Source: Clarireedia homoeocarpa (lineage: Eukaryota; Ascomycota; Leotiomycetes; Helotiales; Rutstroemiaceae). From it: a stretch of DNA of 64,000 nucleotides. Positions 42,771-53,144 of the stretch are shown one piece after another. The stretch is taken from positions 483,487 to 547,486 of the forward strand of contig LNKV01000037.1 of the NCBI GenBank assembly GCA_001465935.1, in the 5' to 3' direction. Position 1 is the first letter of the stretch. Each line of letters begins with the position of its first letter. The notes beneath the pieces were generated by a model. It saw nothing but the letters and a program-made list of their open reading frames with translations. It ran no database searches and was not told where the DNA came from. The translations under genes were made by a program, and so were the position numbers.

Positions 42771-44756
42771 TCAATTTAATAGCAGGTCCCACAACCCCTC
42801 CTTCTCCACATAAGCATGATGAATAACATTAACAAGCCACACATCCTCCATGATCCCTTCAATCACCTTTCTCGTCTCGCTCTTTGCTCCATAAACCCTC
42901 GCCCACTCGCCCCAAATACCGAATGCCTCTTCTGACCACGCACGGAAACTAACTTCTTCAATGATCGTTGGGGTGATAATCTCTTTACCTGGGAAAGCTC
43001 CCCACGTAACCGCATTTGTGCTTCCTGCTCCTCCTTGATGGCTCGATACAAATTCGCCCTTGGCATTTGATGCATAGAAGGAAACCGTGTCGCAGAGTTC
43101 TAGAGATGTAAGTTTGGAGTGAAGGGTCTTCCAGTCAGAGGTCGGTATGAATAGTTCTACAAATGCTTTCTGGAAGACAAATCCGTTCTTGGGACCCCAG
43201 CCAAATACTGGATCCGAAGATCGGACGCCGTTGACGGCGGGTTGAGATGCTACTGTCCACCAACCTTTCTTGTTAAGACCAAGAAGCTGCTTCTTGATTG
43301 AGTTTGTCTCTTCGTTGAGCCCTTCTTCACTCCAGGGAATGGCTGTGAGTTGTCCTTCGATGTGGCGAATGAAGAGATTCGTAATGTCGGAAGTGCTAGC
43401 AGGATGACCCCAAAGCTTGATGGCTTGATTGATTGACATGTGTAGAGACACACCATAGCCATCGATCTCTCCATATGCTGGAGATCGAGCATCTCCCCAG
43501 CGACCGTTCGGAAAATCATCCCAAGTAGCTTCCCTCCCTAGACTGCCCTCTCCCTCACTAATTGCGAGTGTATTTGCGCGGCTGTTAACAGCTTCTGCGG
43601 GAATACCGGCTTCTTGCGCCGTAGCTTCATAGCTAGGATTCGATGCTTGAGCAGCGGTGATTATGATGCGATTATGAGGATCCGACCCTACCGAGGATAG
43701 ACGTCTCGAGGTACGCTTGTGGGAACCATTTACGGTCAGATGCGAAATAGGTGGGAGTAATTCTACCTCGAGTGCCTCAGAATCGTCATCAGTAGCTTCT
43801 GGAATCAGATTCGTTCGCTCAAGGATAAATGATACGGATTTCTCCAAGTTTAGGGTGTAGAAATGGAATCCTCTTGGTCCGGAGTACTGGGATTTTGTAC
43901 CCTTTATATGTTCCACAGTCTCACTAAGAACATCTACTCCGACCTTTTTCACCATTTCATCGTCCCCCCTCACTGCATCCAACCTTGTCATGATATCTGT
44001 TGGAAGTTTGGCGTGGCTGAGTTTCGTGGTGCGTTTGATCATTTGATAGCTCTGGATTGGCATCATGCCAGGTATGATTGGGATGCTTTTAAACGCGCCA
44101 CTGGGATGTTCTCGTAGTCGTTTCTCGAAGTTATCGTATGCCTCTACATCGAAGAAAAGTTGGGTCATGATGAAATCAGCGCCGGCCTGAACCTTCTCCA
44201 CCAAGTATGGCAAATCATGCTCCAGGCTCTGTCCCTCCGGATGCCCCTCATCTGCATGACCCTCTGGATATGCCGCAACTCCTACACAGAAGTAATCACC
44301 ATATTGTTTTCTTATGTATTTTACCAAGTCGATGGCCCACTCAAAGTCCCAGTCCGTAGCCGGCGACTGTCCATCCTTCTCGTCTACAGTGCGATATTCA
44401 TCACTTCGTGGCGGATCTCCTCTAAGAGCCAATATATTTCTTATTCCTAGTGCCTTCGCATCTTCTAGAGCTTGATCGACCAATTTCCGACTCATGTTGG
44501 TGCATGTAAGATGTAAACATGTTGTAAGACCGAGATCTCGTTGACACAGCTCTGCGAGCTCCAATGATTTCGTCGCTGTCGATCCGCCAGCTCCCCAAGT
44601 GACAGTGACAAACAACGGTCTCAGCGCACGGGACATTCGATCGAGACGAGCCCGCAGATTGGATGATCCCATTGAGGTCTTCGGCGGGAAGAATTCGAGG
44701 GAGAAGTAATTTGTGTCGGGCGGCAATGCCGCAATTTTGGCTGTGATTTTCTCCAT
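42771..44756 (-). CDS. MET13: methylenetetrahydrofolate reductase
   Basis: Single exon, 661 aa from ATG at 44756 (MEKITAKIAALPPDTNYFSL); the frame stays open upstream to 44813 with a further ATG, which I regard as leader. It reduces 5,10-methylene-THF to 5-methyl-THF with FAD and NAD(P)H, supplying methyl groups to methionine. The N-terminal TIM-barrel has SLEFFPPKT, VTVTWGAGGST, LHLTCTNMS, ILALRGDPPR, GVAAYPEGH, DFIMTQLFFD and PIIPGMMPI. A linker with Ser/Arg (HKRTSRRLSSVGSD) follows, then the eukaryotic C-terminal regulatory domain (WDDFPNGRWGDARSPAYGE, GWWTVASQPAVNG, FGWGPKNGFVFQKAFVE). Yeast has two isozymes, Met12 and Met13; the choice of MET13 here is tentative. Confidence 0.95.
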   Translation of the reverse strand: MEKITAKIAALPPDTNYFSLEFFPPKTSMGSSNLRARLDRMSRALRPLFVTVTWGAGGSTATKSLELAELCQRDLGLTTCLHLTCTNMSRKLVDQALEDAKALGIRNILALRGDPPRSDEYRTVDEKDGQSPATDWDFEWAIDLVKYIRKQYGDYFCVGVAAYPEGHADEGHPEGQSLEHDLPYLVEKVQAGADFIMTQLFFDVEAYDNFEKRLREHPSGAFKSIPIIPGMMPIQSYQMIKRTTKLSHAKLPTDIMTRLDAVRGDDEMVKKVGVDVLSETVEHIKGTKSQYSGPRGFHFYTLNLEKSVSFILERTNLIPEATDDDSEALEVELLPPISHLTVNGSHKRTSRRLSSVGSDPHNRIIITAAQASNPSYEATAQEAGIPAEAVNSRANTLAISEGEGSLGREATWDDFPNGRWGDARSPAYGEIDGYGVSLHMSINQAIKLWGHPASTSDITNLFIRHIEGQLTAIPWSEEGLNEETNSIKKQLLGLNKKGWWTVASQPAVNGVRSSDPVFGWGPKNGFVFQKAFVELFIPTSDWKTLHSKLTSLELCDTVSFYASNAKGEFVSSHQGGAGSTNAVTWGAFPGKEIITPTIIEEVSFRAWSEEAFGIWGEWARVYGAKSETRKVIEGIMEDVWLVNVIHHAYVEKEGLWDLLLN

Positions 44757-45536
44757 GGTGTTGAGGCGTGTTATCTTATTCTTCTCTGTTCGTCTTGCTT
44801 TTAATCTCAGCAATTTTCTATGATTTGTGAAAAGTGTAAAGGCTTCAAAGTAAGGCTGTCGGAGGTGGTTGGCGGGGTCTTGTATTTTTTTCCGTCGCGG
44901 AGATCGGCAGCGCGATCAAATGCCACTAGAGACGGCTTTGCTTTCCGGCAACATAATAATTAACACTAAATTATGTAGTTAGTCAAATTGAAGAAAAGAG
45001 CCCAAAGACTCGAGCTCCTCTATTGCGTTCCCTCAACACAATGAAAGGAAGAGGACTTGGAGAGTAAGTTGGGTTTGTCGAGTTGAAAAAAGACGTCATT
45101 TCAGGTGGCACAATGGACCTACAGGTTCAAAAATGGCTCCAACATCACCCAAACCCACAAGACTCGGATGCAAAAGGTGGTAAGAGAGTGAGTGGATGGT
45201 AGTACGGTACATACAACAGTGAAGATCAATGGTGTATAAATTGGCGCAGGCCCATCTAGTCGGCGAATATGATTTCTAAAACGGGGCAGATTAGGAGGCG
45301 TGCAATATACAATGACCATTGGAATTTTTGGGCAACTCCCAGCAAATGATAAGCTATTCAATTAAAACGAAATTCGACCTTATACTGTACATATGAGTTT
45401 CCTGAAGAAAGGCTACATTGGCAGTGCTATACGACAGCCCTCACTTTTCCCGCCTCTCTCGAGCCATCGCTATTTAATCCATCGTGTCTGTAGCTTGACT
45501 TCAGCGGCCAAGTAGCGGTAGTAGATGCGAATCATT
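44757..45536. other. intergenic
   Basis: Promoter of MTHFR and 3' flank of the next minus-strand gene. A small frame at 45119-45361 shows no conserved content. Confidence 0.5.
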
Positions 45537-46610
45537 CTACCATTCTACAGTTACGATATTAACGGAAGTAGTTCCTGCAAGCCCGTTCCATGCTTCAGCC
45601 CATACGGAGCGGCATGCCATAGTCGCAAACTGCGAATTCGTGACCCAAGGAGGGGTGAAGGGCCCGGTGGGGGGAGTTGATGATCGTGTTAGGAACACGA
45701 AGCTAATCCAGGTATTATAGGTTAACTTCCAGGTTGATGGCGGCGGTACACAGGTCATGGGTGCAAACAGGTCGATTTCACGTCGCATGATACGGTGAGA
45801 AGCATCTTCAACCTCCGCCAGACCAAGGAAGGCTGTCTCTGTTCTAGTTTCGGACATAGCTGTTATGAGCGTGCTTGGCTGGGTACGGGTAGCTGCAAAA
45901 TTTGTGGTTGGACTGCGCGGTATGTTAAGAATAGCTGATCGTTCCCGATGGCTTGTCAATGGTGTCCGGGTCGATTCGGGCGCAACAAGCGAGAATCTCG
46001 AAGGGAGGAGCGATGCAGTAGGTGATGCCATTGAGACCTCTGTAATTGTTACACTTGCTGGACGCATCACGGACGTGGAACAAGTTGGCCGAATACATCT
46101 GTATGTTCCGAGTTTCATGAGGGGTGCATTTCGAAGTACATCACTTGCGATACCAATCTGGATGCCGTATTCGCGTAAGTTCTTGAAGTAAGTCTTCAAA
46201 GCTGCTTCTTCCTCGGGACATCGCATCATCAGAACCCAATCTGGATCCATCTCGTCATTTACTATTCCACATTGAAGCACAATCTCATCTCCACGGATCA
46301 ATACCATCTCATTGGCGTGATCTGAGTGGTTGTAAGATATTGGCAGCAAGTTGAGATCGCTGGGGTTAACGTCGCGTGCCACATACGGATCATTGCCTGC
46401 GTCGGTCCTTGCTTCAGGAGGAATTCCAATTCGGTCATGGATGTTCGTCATAAAAGAAGTTAATCGCTCGAAGCGCTGTAACTCGAAATCGAACAAACGG
46501 TAATTGCCTTCCTGGTTGGTGAAAGACGATTGTTGAACCTGGGGTGCTGCATGGCTCAATGTAACCAACGCCATGCACAGGGCTGCAAGGTAGATGGTGA
46601 GTAAAGACAT
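45537..46610 (-). CDS. secreted protein of unknown function
   Basis: Single exon, 357 aa from ATG at 46610; an in-frame upstream extension to 46646 is less likely because the next Met starts a clear signal peptide (MSLLTIYLAALCMALVTLSHA, cleavage near residue 22). The first half has an organised look: YRLFDFELQRFERLTSFMTN, PYVARDVNPSDLNLL, LIRGDEIVLQCGIV and a Trp/Cys segment DWVLMMRCPEEEAAL. The middle is Ser/Thr/Arg-rich (CSTSVMRPASVTITEV onward), probably disordered or glycosylated. The C-terminus regains hydrophobic/aromatic content with MTCVPPPSTWKLTYN and WVTNSQFATMACRSVWAEAWNG. There is no recognised domain. It could be a lineage-specific secreted or cell-wall protein. Confidence 0.6.
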   Translation of the reverse strand: MSLLTIYLAALCMALVTLSHAAPQVQQSSFTNQEGNYRLFDFELQRFERLTSFMTNIHDRIGIPPEARTDAGNDPYVARDVNPSDLNLLPISYNHSDHANEMVLIRGDEIVLQCGIVNDEMDPDWVLMMRCPEEEAALKTYFKNLREYGIQIGIASDVLRNAPLMKLGTYRCIRPTCSTSVMRPASVTITEVSMASPTASLLPSRFSLVAPESTRTPLTSHRERSAILNIPRSPTTNFAATRTQPSTLITAMSETRTETAFLGLAEVEDASHRIMRREIDLFAPMTCVPPPSTWKLTYNTWISFVFLTRSSTPPTGPFTPPWVTNSQFATMACRSVWAEAWNGLAGTTSVNIVTVEW

Positions 46611-47783
46611 ATTGAAAACGATCCGATATCTGATGCACGTTCCCAATTATCTTGTAGGTATTGAAGATAACAAGTGGAACTATCCGACAATGAATTGGCA
46701 GATTAAGAACGAATGGCAGTATGGCCTTTGAGCGATCATATGTAGGATTAAGGGTTCAGTTGTCTCTTCCAGATGGTCAAGGAATTTCGAACACTTCTGA
46801 CCTTCACACCAGTCTTTATAATATTCTCAATTTTAGGGTCGAACATAACAAGTAAAGAACGAGCGAGACACTAGTCTAACTTAGCTGAGTAGCCCTATCC
46901 GAATATGAATTCAGCCCTGAAGCCGGGTATTCCAGAGCCTTGAATAGGTTTGATATAGACGCTGGCATTGTGTGAGCTTTTCCGCCTCAAATATTGGTAC
47001 AACCAAACCCAAGTAACTGCTAATACATGGCTGCTTCACATCGACAATCTCCAGAGCTTGACATACTATGTGAGTAGCAAAGTGATGAGATGAAACCGGA
47101 GATTCTTGCTTTGGGGTTATAGGCATGAAGAAGGAGACAAAAAGAAAGCCGTAGTTGGGAGTAGATATATCGTAAGCCTTTCTCTCCCTTCCAACGCAAC
47201 CTTTTGGTTGAAGAAACTAGAGCACTAGCCTAGCGATACCTAGTACCAATATTAGGTGGTCCAAGGCAATGATGATTTGGAGCGCCATTAAAGCGTCTGT
47301 CTCTCATTTCTCCTGTTCTGTCTTCCAGTCTCATCCAGCTATTCAAACAAAACGATGAAAAGATTGTGGTGTGTAGCGTGGTGTGTAGCATTGACCAGCC
47401 GAAACTCAGCAAACTATAGTTACAGTGATGACTAATATGTACAAGCTGTATCTCTTATCGCTGTCGCCCCTCCGAATGGAATATGCCCACTTTTATCAGC
47501 TGGCTGTTCTAACCTCTCCAAACATTAGAAAGCCTCTCAGTATTGCATCTTAATGGGTAAGGTCGCGCAAGATTCACAATGAGTCCTTTTCATTGAAACG
47601 GGACGGCGCAAGCTTCTCTATCACTTCGGCGTTTATCGGTAGGATACCACATCCATTTTCCTTTCCTCGTCGCCCCATCTTCATTCTCCTCCGTTGCTCT
47701 GCAGGTGCGGACTTCAGCAACTTCAACAATCGCATCGAGATACAAGTACGACTAGATAAGCTCTGCAGTAGCGATTAATCGAG
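46611..47783. other. 1.2-kb divergent intergenic region
   Basis: Holds both 5' flanks of divergent genes. No conserved ORF or RNA gene recognised. Confidence 0.5.
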
Positions 47784-48612
47784 ATGGCTGAAAAGAATCT
47801 CTCAACAACGTACAATGCGTTCTTCTATGGAACCCTGGTAAATTTGCATCCTCTCATGTTCCCATTTCCTCGTCCAACTCGACTTGACAGTCTAACGATC
47901 CTCTCAGATGGCACCCGAAGTTCTCTATCGTGTCCTCTACAATGTCAGCAAAACTCCCACTAATCCTTCCCTTCTCAAAACCATTACTCCAGCCATTCTC
48001 CCTGGCTACTGTCGCTACAAGGTTCGATTCGCCGATTATCCTGGTATCGTCGCTGAGTCTGGGCACACTGTTCGCGGCACTTATGTTACTGGCTTGACAC
48101 CAGACAATGTGCGCAATTTGGATCTCTTCGAAGGCAGCGAATACGTGCGGAAGGAAGTGATGGTCAGGTTACTTGCTACCAAGAACAAAGACGAGGGAAT
48201 AATGGGCGAGGCAGTTGAGACAGGTGAACAGAAGACTGCACAAACATATGTCTTCCTTGATAGAATGGGCCTTGAGAGCGAAGAGTGGGACTTTGAATAT
48301 TTCAAGCGGGAGAAGTTACGGAACTGGGTTGGTAGAAGTGAGGAGTATGCTGGTCAGATTTATTTTCTTCTTCTCTACACCTTACAGGGGACAGGCAAAA
48401 ACGTGCTAACTAGAAAATCTATAGATGTTGATGCCGCTGGAAGTTATGATGTCCAGGTTAGCAATGAAGGAAAACATGATCCTACTGGCGGACGAGGTGT
48501 TGGTGGTGCAATATCCCAACAACTGAAAGATGAAGTCGAGGCTAAATACAAAGAGAAATGGATGGCAGAGGAGCTCTCGAGAATTCGGGAACAAGAGCAG
48601 CGTGTTTCTTAG
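47784..48612 (+). CDS. AIG2-like gamma-glutamylcyclotransferase-family protein
   Basis: Three exons: 47784-47837, 47908-48352, 48425-48612; 228 aa. The second intron (72 nt, GTCAGA, CTAACTAG branch area, ATAG) is in frame, so retaining it would add 24 residues; its branch site and the odd composition of the retained piece favour splicing. The first exon supplies the fold's signature (NAFFYGTL|MAPEVLYRVL). Further motifs are ILPGYCRYKVRFADYPGIV, VRGTYVTGLTPDNVRNLDLFEGSEYVRKEV-type text, where the Glu after LDLF is the expected general acid/base, and the AQTYVFLDRM strand. The C-terminal helix is charged (KEKWMAEELSRIREQEQ). The family includes gamma-glutamyl(amine)cyclotransferases; the substrate here is unknown. 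Confidence 0.85.
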
Positions 48613-49689
48613 GCTGGCTCCATCTGTGAAGCGCCGACTTTTAAGTAGTGCTTAATTGGATATAGACTCAGACCGACATGTGCCACAATGGCAGATACAA
48701 TGTCTCCGTGGATAGATTAGTCCTCGGCAGTTTAGACACCATCTACAAGCGTTCATAGCAGGCTAGCTATTACTTGGAAAATGGAATCCTCGATGAGGTG
48801 TTGGTTGGAGAGCATAGAGATAGACATAGAATATGCATGGTGATATCTGGATTTTCTCCACATTGGGGTTTGCATTCACATTTGCATGACATGGCAATTG
48901 GGTGCCTACAGTGATTCACCCGCATGTGATGCCGTGTTATTCTACTTACAATTCTTTATCAAATTATTTACACTCTTGTTCACACAATTAACACCAAGCG
49001 TCATCATACCGAGTAAAAAGCCTAAAAGGATTGATCCGCCAACCCCACAACCGTTCCTTTATCCGCAGCAGAAGCAAAGAAGGGCTGTGTAACACATAAC
49101 GTCCCTCCATGCGTAGCGAAAAACCACCCGTACAGAAAAATTAGAAGGGTACTTTGACTTCGCAGAATTATAACTCTCGCACATATCGAGCTTCATAAGA
49201 ATCATATATAAATAATATCATGTGGCTATTTTTCAACATTAAGAGCCTTTCAGTTCTTCAAACTCTGGCTTCTCTATAATACATATAAAAGGCGTTATCT
49301 AAGCCGAAGAGTTACATGAAGTTGCTTACAGATTGTTGCGGAAGTCCCACCCCTGTCGGTACCTCCAATCCAAACCTTCCAATCAGGACCATCGCAGATC
49401 CGAGATGACTTCGCACGTCACTCAAATACGCTGTATTTTTTAATTAGGTAATATGTGGCTGTGCAGCTTGTGGCTGCATACCGCAGGCCTTATCGATAAC
49501 GTAGCTAGGTCCAGAACGGCCCACCTCGACGCCGCGGCCTTCAGCCGCAGCAGCCTTTCAGCCTCGCCGCACTCAATATGAACGACGACATTTCTGACAC
49601 CCACGGAACGGTCTCGCCGCCTTGCGAACTTACGCAGAAGCTTCTACAGAACCGCAACATCCACTGCAGCCCTGAGCATGCGCCGCATC
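48613..49689. other. 1.1-kb intergenic region
   Basis: AT-rich at 49140-49460, then abruptly GC-rich (CCGCGGCC-like words) at 49500-49690 just before the NLR start. No conserved ORF recognised; a frame at 49578-49784 overlaps the NLR start in another phase. Confidence 0.5.
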
Positions 49690-52432
49690 ATGGATGGCCT
49701 TTCCGGGGCAGCAAGCGTGATAGCCGTCGTCGACATATCCGCCAAAGTCGCGTCGCTCTGCTTCCAGTACTCAGTCGCCGTTAATGACGCAAAGAAGGAC
49801 ATCGGACGCCTCCAACAAAAGGTGACCGATATCAAGAATGTTGTTGAGAAGCTTCAACAACTTTTAGATAAGCAGGACAAGTCGCAACTCTCAACTACAC
49901 GCACATTGCTGGACCCGCTCGAAAAATGTTCTCAGGAGCTAAGAGAGCTTGAGGCCAAACTTAAGGCCAAACTCGAGCCCAGCCTAGGCCGGAAAGCAAT
50001 GCAGCGATTCGGTATCCGAGCCTTAAAATGGCCACTAACGAGCAAGGAGGTAGAGAAGACAGTTGAAAATCTTGACAAGTACGGAAACGCTTTCAGCCTT
50101 GCGCTTCAGGTTGATCAGGCGTAAGTAATGTGCGCTTAAGGGTACAAACAAAAGCTAACGACGAATATATGTAGAGCACTTAGTCTTCGCGTCGACCGAA
50201 AGACTGACACGCTATTATTGCCTACTGCTAAAGGCGCTTCTTTCGACTCGCATATGGAAGAACATAGCTCGACATGCCTCCCGAACACCCGCACCGAGCT
50301 GTTACGTCACATACAAGGATGGGCAAAGGACAAGAACGGCAAACCCATATTCTGGCTGAATGGTGCGGCAGGCACGGGAAAATCAACGATTGCTCGTACG
50401 GTTGCCCGGACGTTCGCGGACCAAGGACAACTGGGAGCTAGCTTCTTCTTTAAGAGAGGCGAAGGCGAGCGTGGCAACGCCAAACGGTTCCTCACCACGA
50501 TCGCCACACAGCTGGCTATTCGCGTACCGGAGATACGACCTGGAATCATGAAAGCGATTGATGCTGACCCAGCCATCTCTGAAAAGGCTTTGAAGAATCA
50601 GTTCGAGCAGCTGATCCTCCAGCCACTCTCAGAAGTAGGGAATCTTCCACTCTTGGTACTTGTCGTTGTAATAGACGCTCTAGATGAATGTGAGCAAGAC
50701 AGCGATATCCGAGCGATCCTCCAGCTTCTTTCGCGAACAAAAGGTCTCAAGCCAATATCACTGCGTATACTCGTAACAAGCCGGCCTGAGCTTCATATTC
50801 GCCTTGGATTCAGGCGAATGCCTGATGGCACATACGAAGATTTGATCCTCCACGAGGTGTCGAAGGAAACGATCGAACACGACATACGTGTCTATCTCGA
50901 ATATGAGCTTACCCGGACGAGAGAAGAGCGCTCTCTTCCTTCAAATTGGCCCGGAGAAGGGAGCATCCAGACGCTAGTGAAAATGGCAGTCCCTCTGTTT
51001 ATCTTCGCCGCTACAGTGTGTCGATTCGTGGGGGAACTTTCTGGAAATCCCCGAAGGCGTCTAGAAGACATCCTTACGTATGAAACGGCAGACGTGAGCA
51101 AGCTTGGCATGACATACCTCCCTATTCTAAAGTTACTCTTTGCGACTCAAGATAGGAAGGAGAAAATGAAGCTCTCTAGAGAGTTCCAAGAGATAGTTGG
51201 TAGCATCGTGGTTCTAGAGAGTCCTCTCTCTATCAATTCACTCGCGCGCCTCTTAGGAAAGGCCAAGGACGTTATTAGCTGTCGACTGGACTCCCTGCAC
51301 TCTGTCCTAAGCATACCTGACCGCGACGATATGCCGGTACGCCTCCTGCACCTGTCGTTCCGCGAATTCCTCGTCGATACGTTGAATAAGAAAAGACCAT
51401 TCTGGGTGGATGAGAGAGCAAGACATGAGAAGCTAGCGTCCCAATGCATTGAACTTATGTCCGGCCCGGACGGCTTGCGACAGAATATGTGTGGCTTACT
51501 GCCCGGAACTCAGAGAAGCGAGGTCGATGAAGGAAAGCTTATAAGTCATCTATCACCCGAGTTACAGTATGCATGCCGTTACTGGGTACATCACCTACGG
51601 CAGAGCCAGCGCCATGTTAGCGATAAGGACTCCACAGCTACGTTCCTCCAGAAACACCTCCTTCACTGGCTTGAAGCGATGAGTCTGGTCGGAGATACAA
51701 ATGAATGTGCTTACTTGCTGGAAACACTTTGTACGCTAGTTAATGTAGGGATTTCATCACTTTGCTATACCGTATTACTAATGCGTGATACAGTCATCAA
51801 ATAGTGCTCTCTCTCGGTTCCTCCAAGATGCTCAACGATTCACGCTTCGATTCCGACATATACTTCAACTTGCTCCTCTACAAATATATTCCTCCGCTCT
51901 TATCTTTGCCCCTGAGGCGAGTGTAGTACGGAAAACTTTCGTAGACGAAATGCCAGGGTGGTTTAAGGCACTGTCAAAGAGGGAAGATGACTGGGATGCA
52001 TGCCGCAGCGTGCTCGAGGGCCATACCAACACTGTCTGGGCCGTCGCCTTCTCGCCAGACGGCCAGCTGGTCGCGTCGGCCTCATGGGACAAGACAGTGC
52101 GGGTGTGGGAGGCGGCGACGGGGTCGTGCCGCAGCGTGCTCGAGGGCCATACCTCCAGGTTCAGGGCCGTCGCCTTCTCGCCGGACGGCCAGCATATTCA
52201 AACAGATCGAGGCTATATTCCTCTGCATTCTCCTACTACGCCATCATCCCTATTTCAAAGAGCGCAGCCGTCTCATATCTTCATACGTGATCAGTGGATC
52301 TCTGCAAAGCAACAGCGGTTACTATGGCTTCCTTCTGAATATCGACCGACTTGCTCTACAGTTGATAAAGACCTAGTGTGCTTGGGACATTCTTCAGGTC
52401 GTATTACGCTTCTTAAACTTTGCACGGCATAG
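49690..52432 (+). CDS. STAND NLR-like protein: Helo-like N-domain, NACHT, contracted WD40 array
   Basis: Three exons: 49690-50120, 50175-51744, 51794-52432; 879 aa, introns 54 and 49 nt, frame closing at TAG. Residues 1-140 resemble the fungal STAND N-terminal (Helo-like) domain: MDGLSGAASVIAVVDISAKV and a following coiled-coil-like helix. NACHT: Walker A GAAGTGKST at about 207-215, Walker B VVVIDALDECEQD, RILVTSRPE sensor; winged-helix/linker region to about 670, with RLLHLSFREFL and HLSPELQYACRYWVHHL, typical of HET-D/E-related proteins. The C-terminal part has IYSSALIFAPEASVVRK, one full WD40 repeat (about 737-778), half a second, then the usual terminal cap (LLWLPSEYRPTCS, LGHSSGRITLLKL). 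Such proteins act in non-self recognition and programmed cell death. With so few repeats, ligand sensing may be impaired. Confidence 0.88.
52001..52196 (+). repeat. 126-bp WD40 direct repeat, about 1.5 copies
   Basis: TGCCGCAGCGTGCTCGAGGG starts at 52001 and again at 52127, exactly 126 bp (42 codons) apart, and the GCCTTCTCGCC-GACGGCCAG block repeats with a single A/G change. The repeat is much richer in GC than the flanking coding sequence. The second copy ends abruptly at CAGCATATTC, where the terminal cap begins. Confidence 0.93.
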
Positions 52433-53144
52433 GTCTCTTATGCCCTTTTAATCTTATATATATTTATTTATGCTCTCTACTTTATAGAGAGGCCCGGGGA
52501 GCTGCAAGTATTTATACTGCTAACAGTCTCTCTAGAATCTTCTAGGTTTGACTATGCTTAGTAATATATATTAAGATAACTTTAATTTCCATTTGCACTA
52601 GCATCGGCTAAACATAGCGGGGGGCTTGGAGTTCTACGGACACTTTGCGACAGCGCCTGGCTGTAGTGATACTGATGAAGCGGTCAGAGTACGCTCTACT
52701 GTATGAAAAATAGAACAAGTTGCATGAGTTCGAAGAAATCAGATCGGGCATAGCGCTTCTTTGAAATATAGTGTGTATACTATGATAGAGCCTCTCTGCA
52801 CGTAGAAACTCGGGTTCCTAATTTCTGAGTACGTTGTGTCGCGAAAGCCTCAAGGGAGTGACATTTTTTATTAAACTTTCGTCGAGTAACCTAGCTCGGA
52901 AACTCGTTTGAATCTGATGTTATCTCGAGCATTAGCTGATCTATAGTAAAACGGTATCTATAGCTTTATCAAGTCACATTGGTACATTTTAGGTGCGGAA
53001 GAAGAGGACGTCGTTCCGTTACCAATTCGTTCACGAGTGGATATAATTACGTTAGTTAACATTTACTTTAACGTTAGTACAACTGTTTCCTATATAGCCT
53101 ATGCAACTCCCAGTGTAAGAGCATCATTAAGCAATAACAATATC
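52433..53144. other. AT-rich spacer between NLR and transposase remnant
   Basis: AT-rich with TATATATATT and many short TTTATA words. It probably includes the 3' end of the transposon, but terminal inverted repeats could not be matched by eye with the sequence beyond 54906. Confidence 0.45.
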
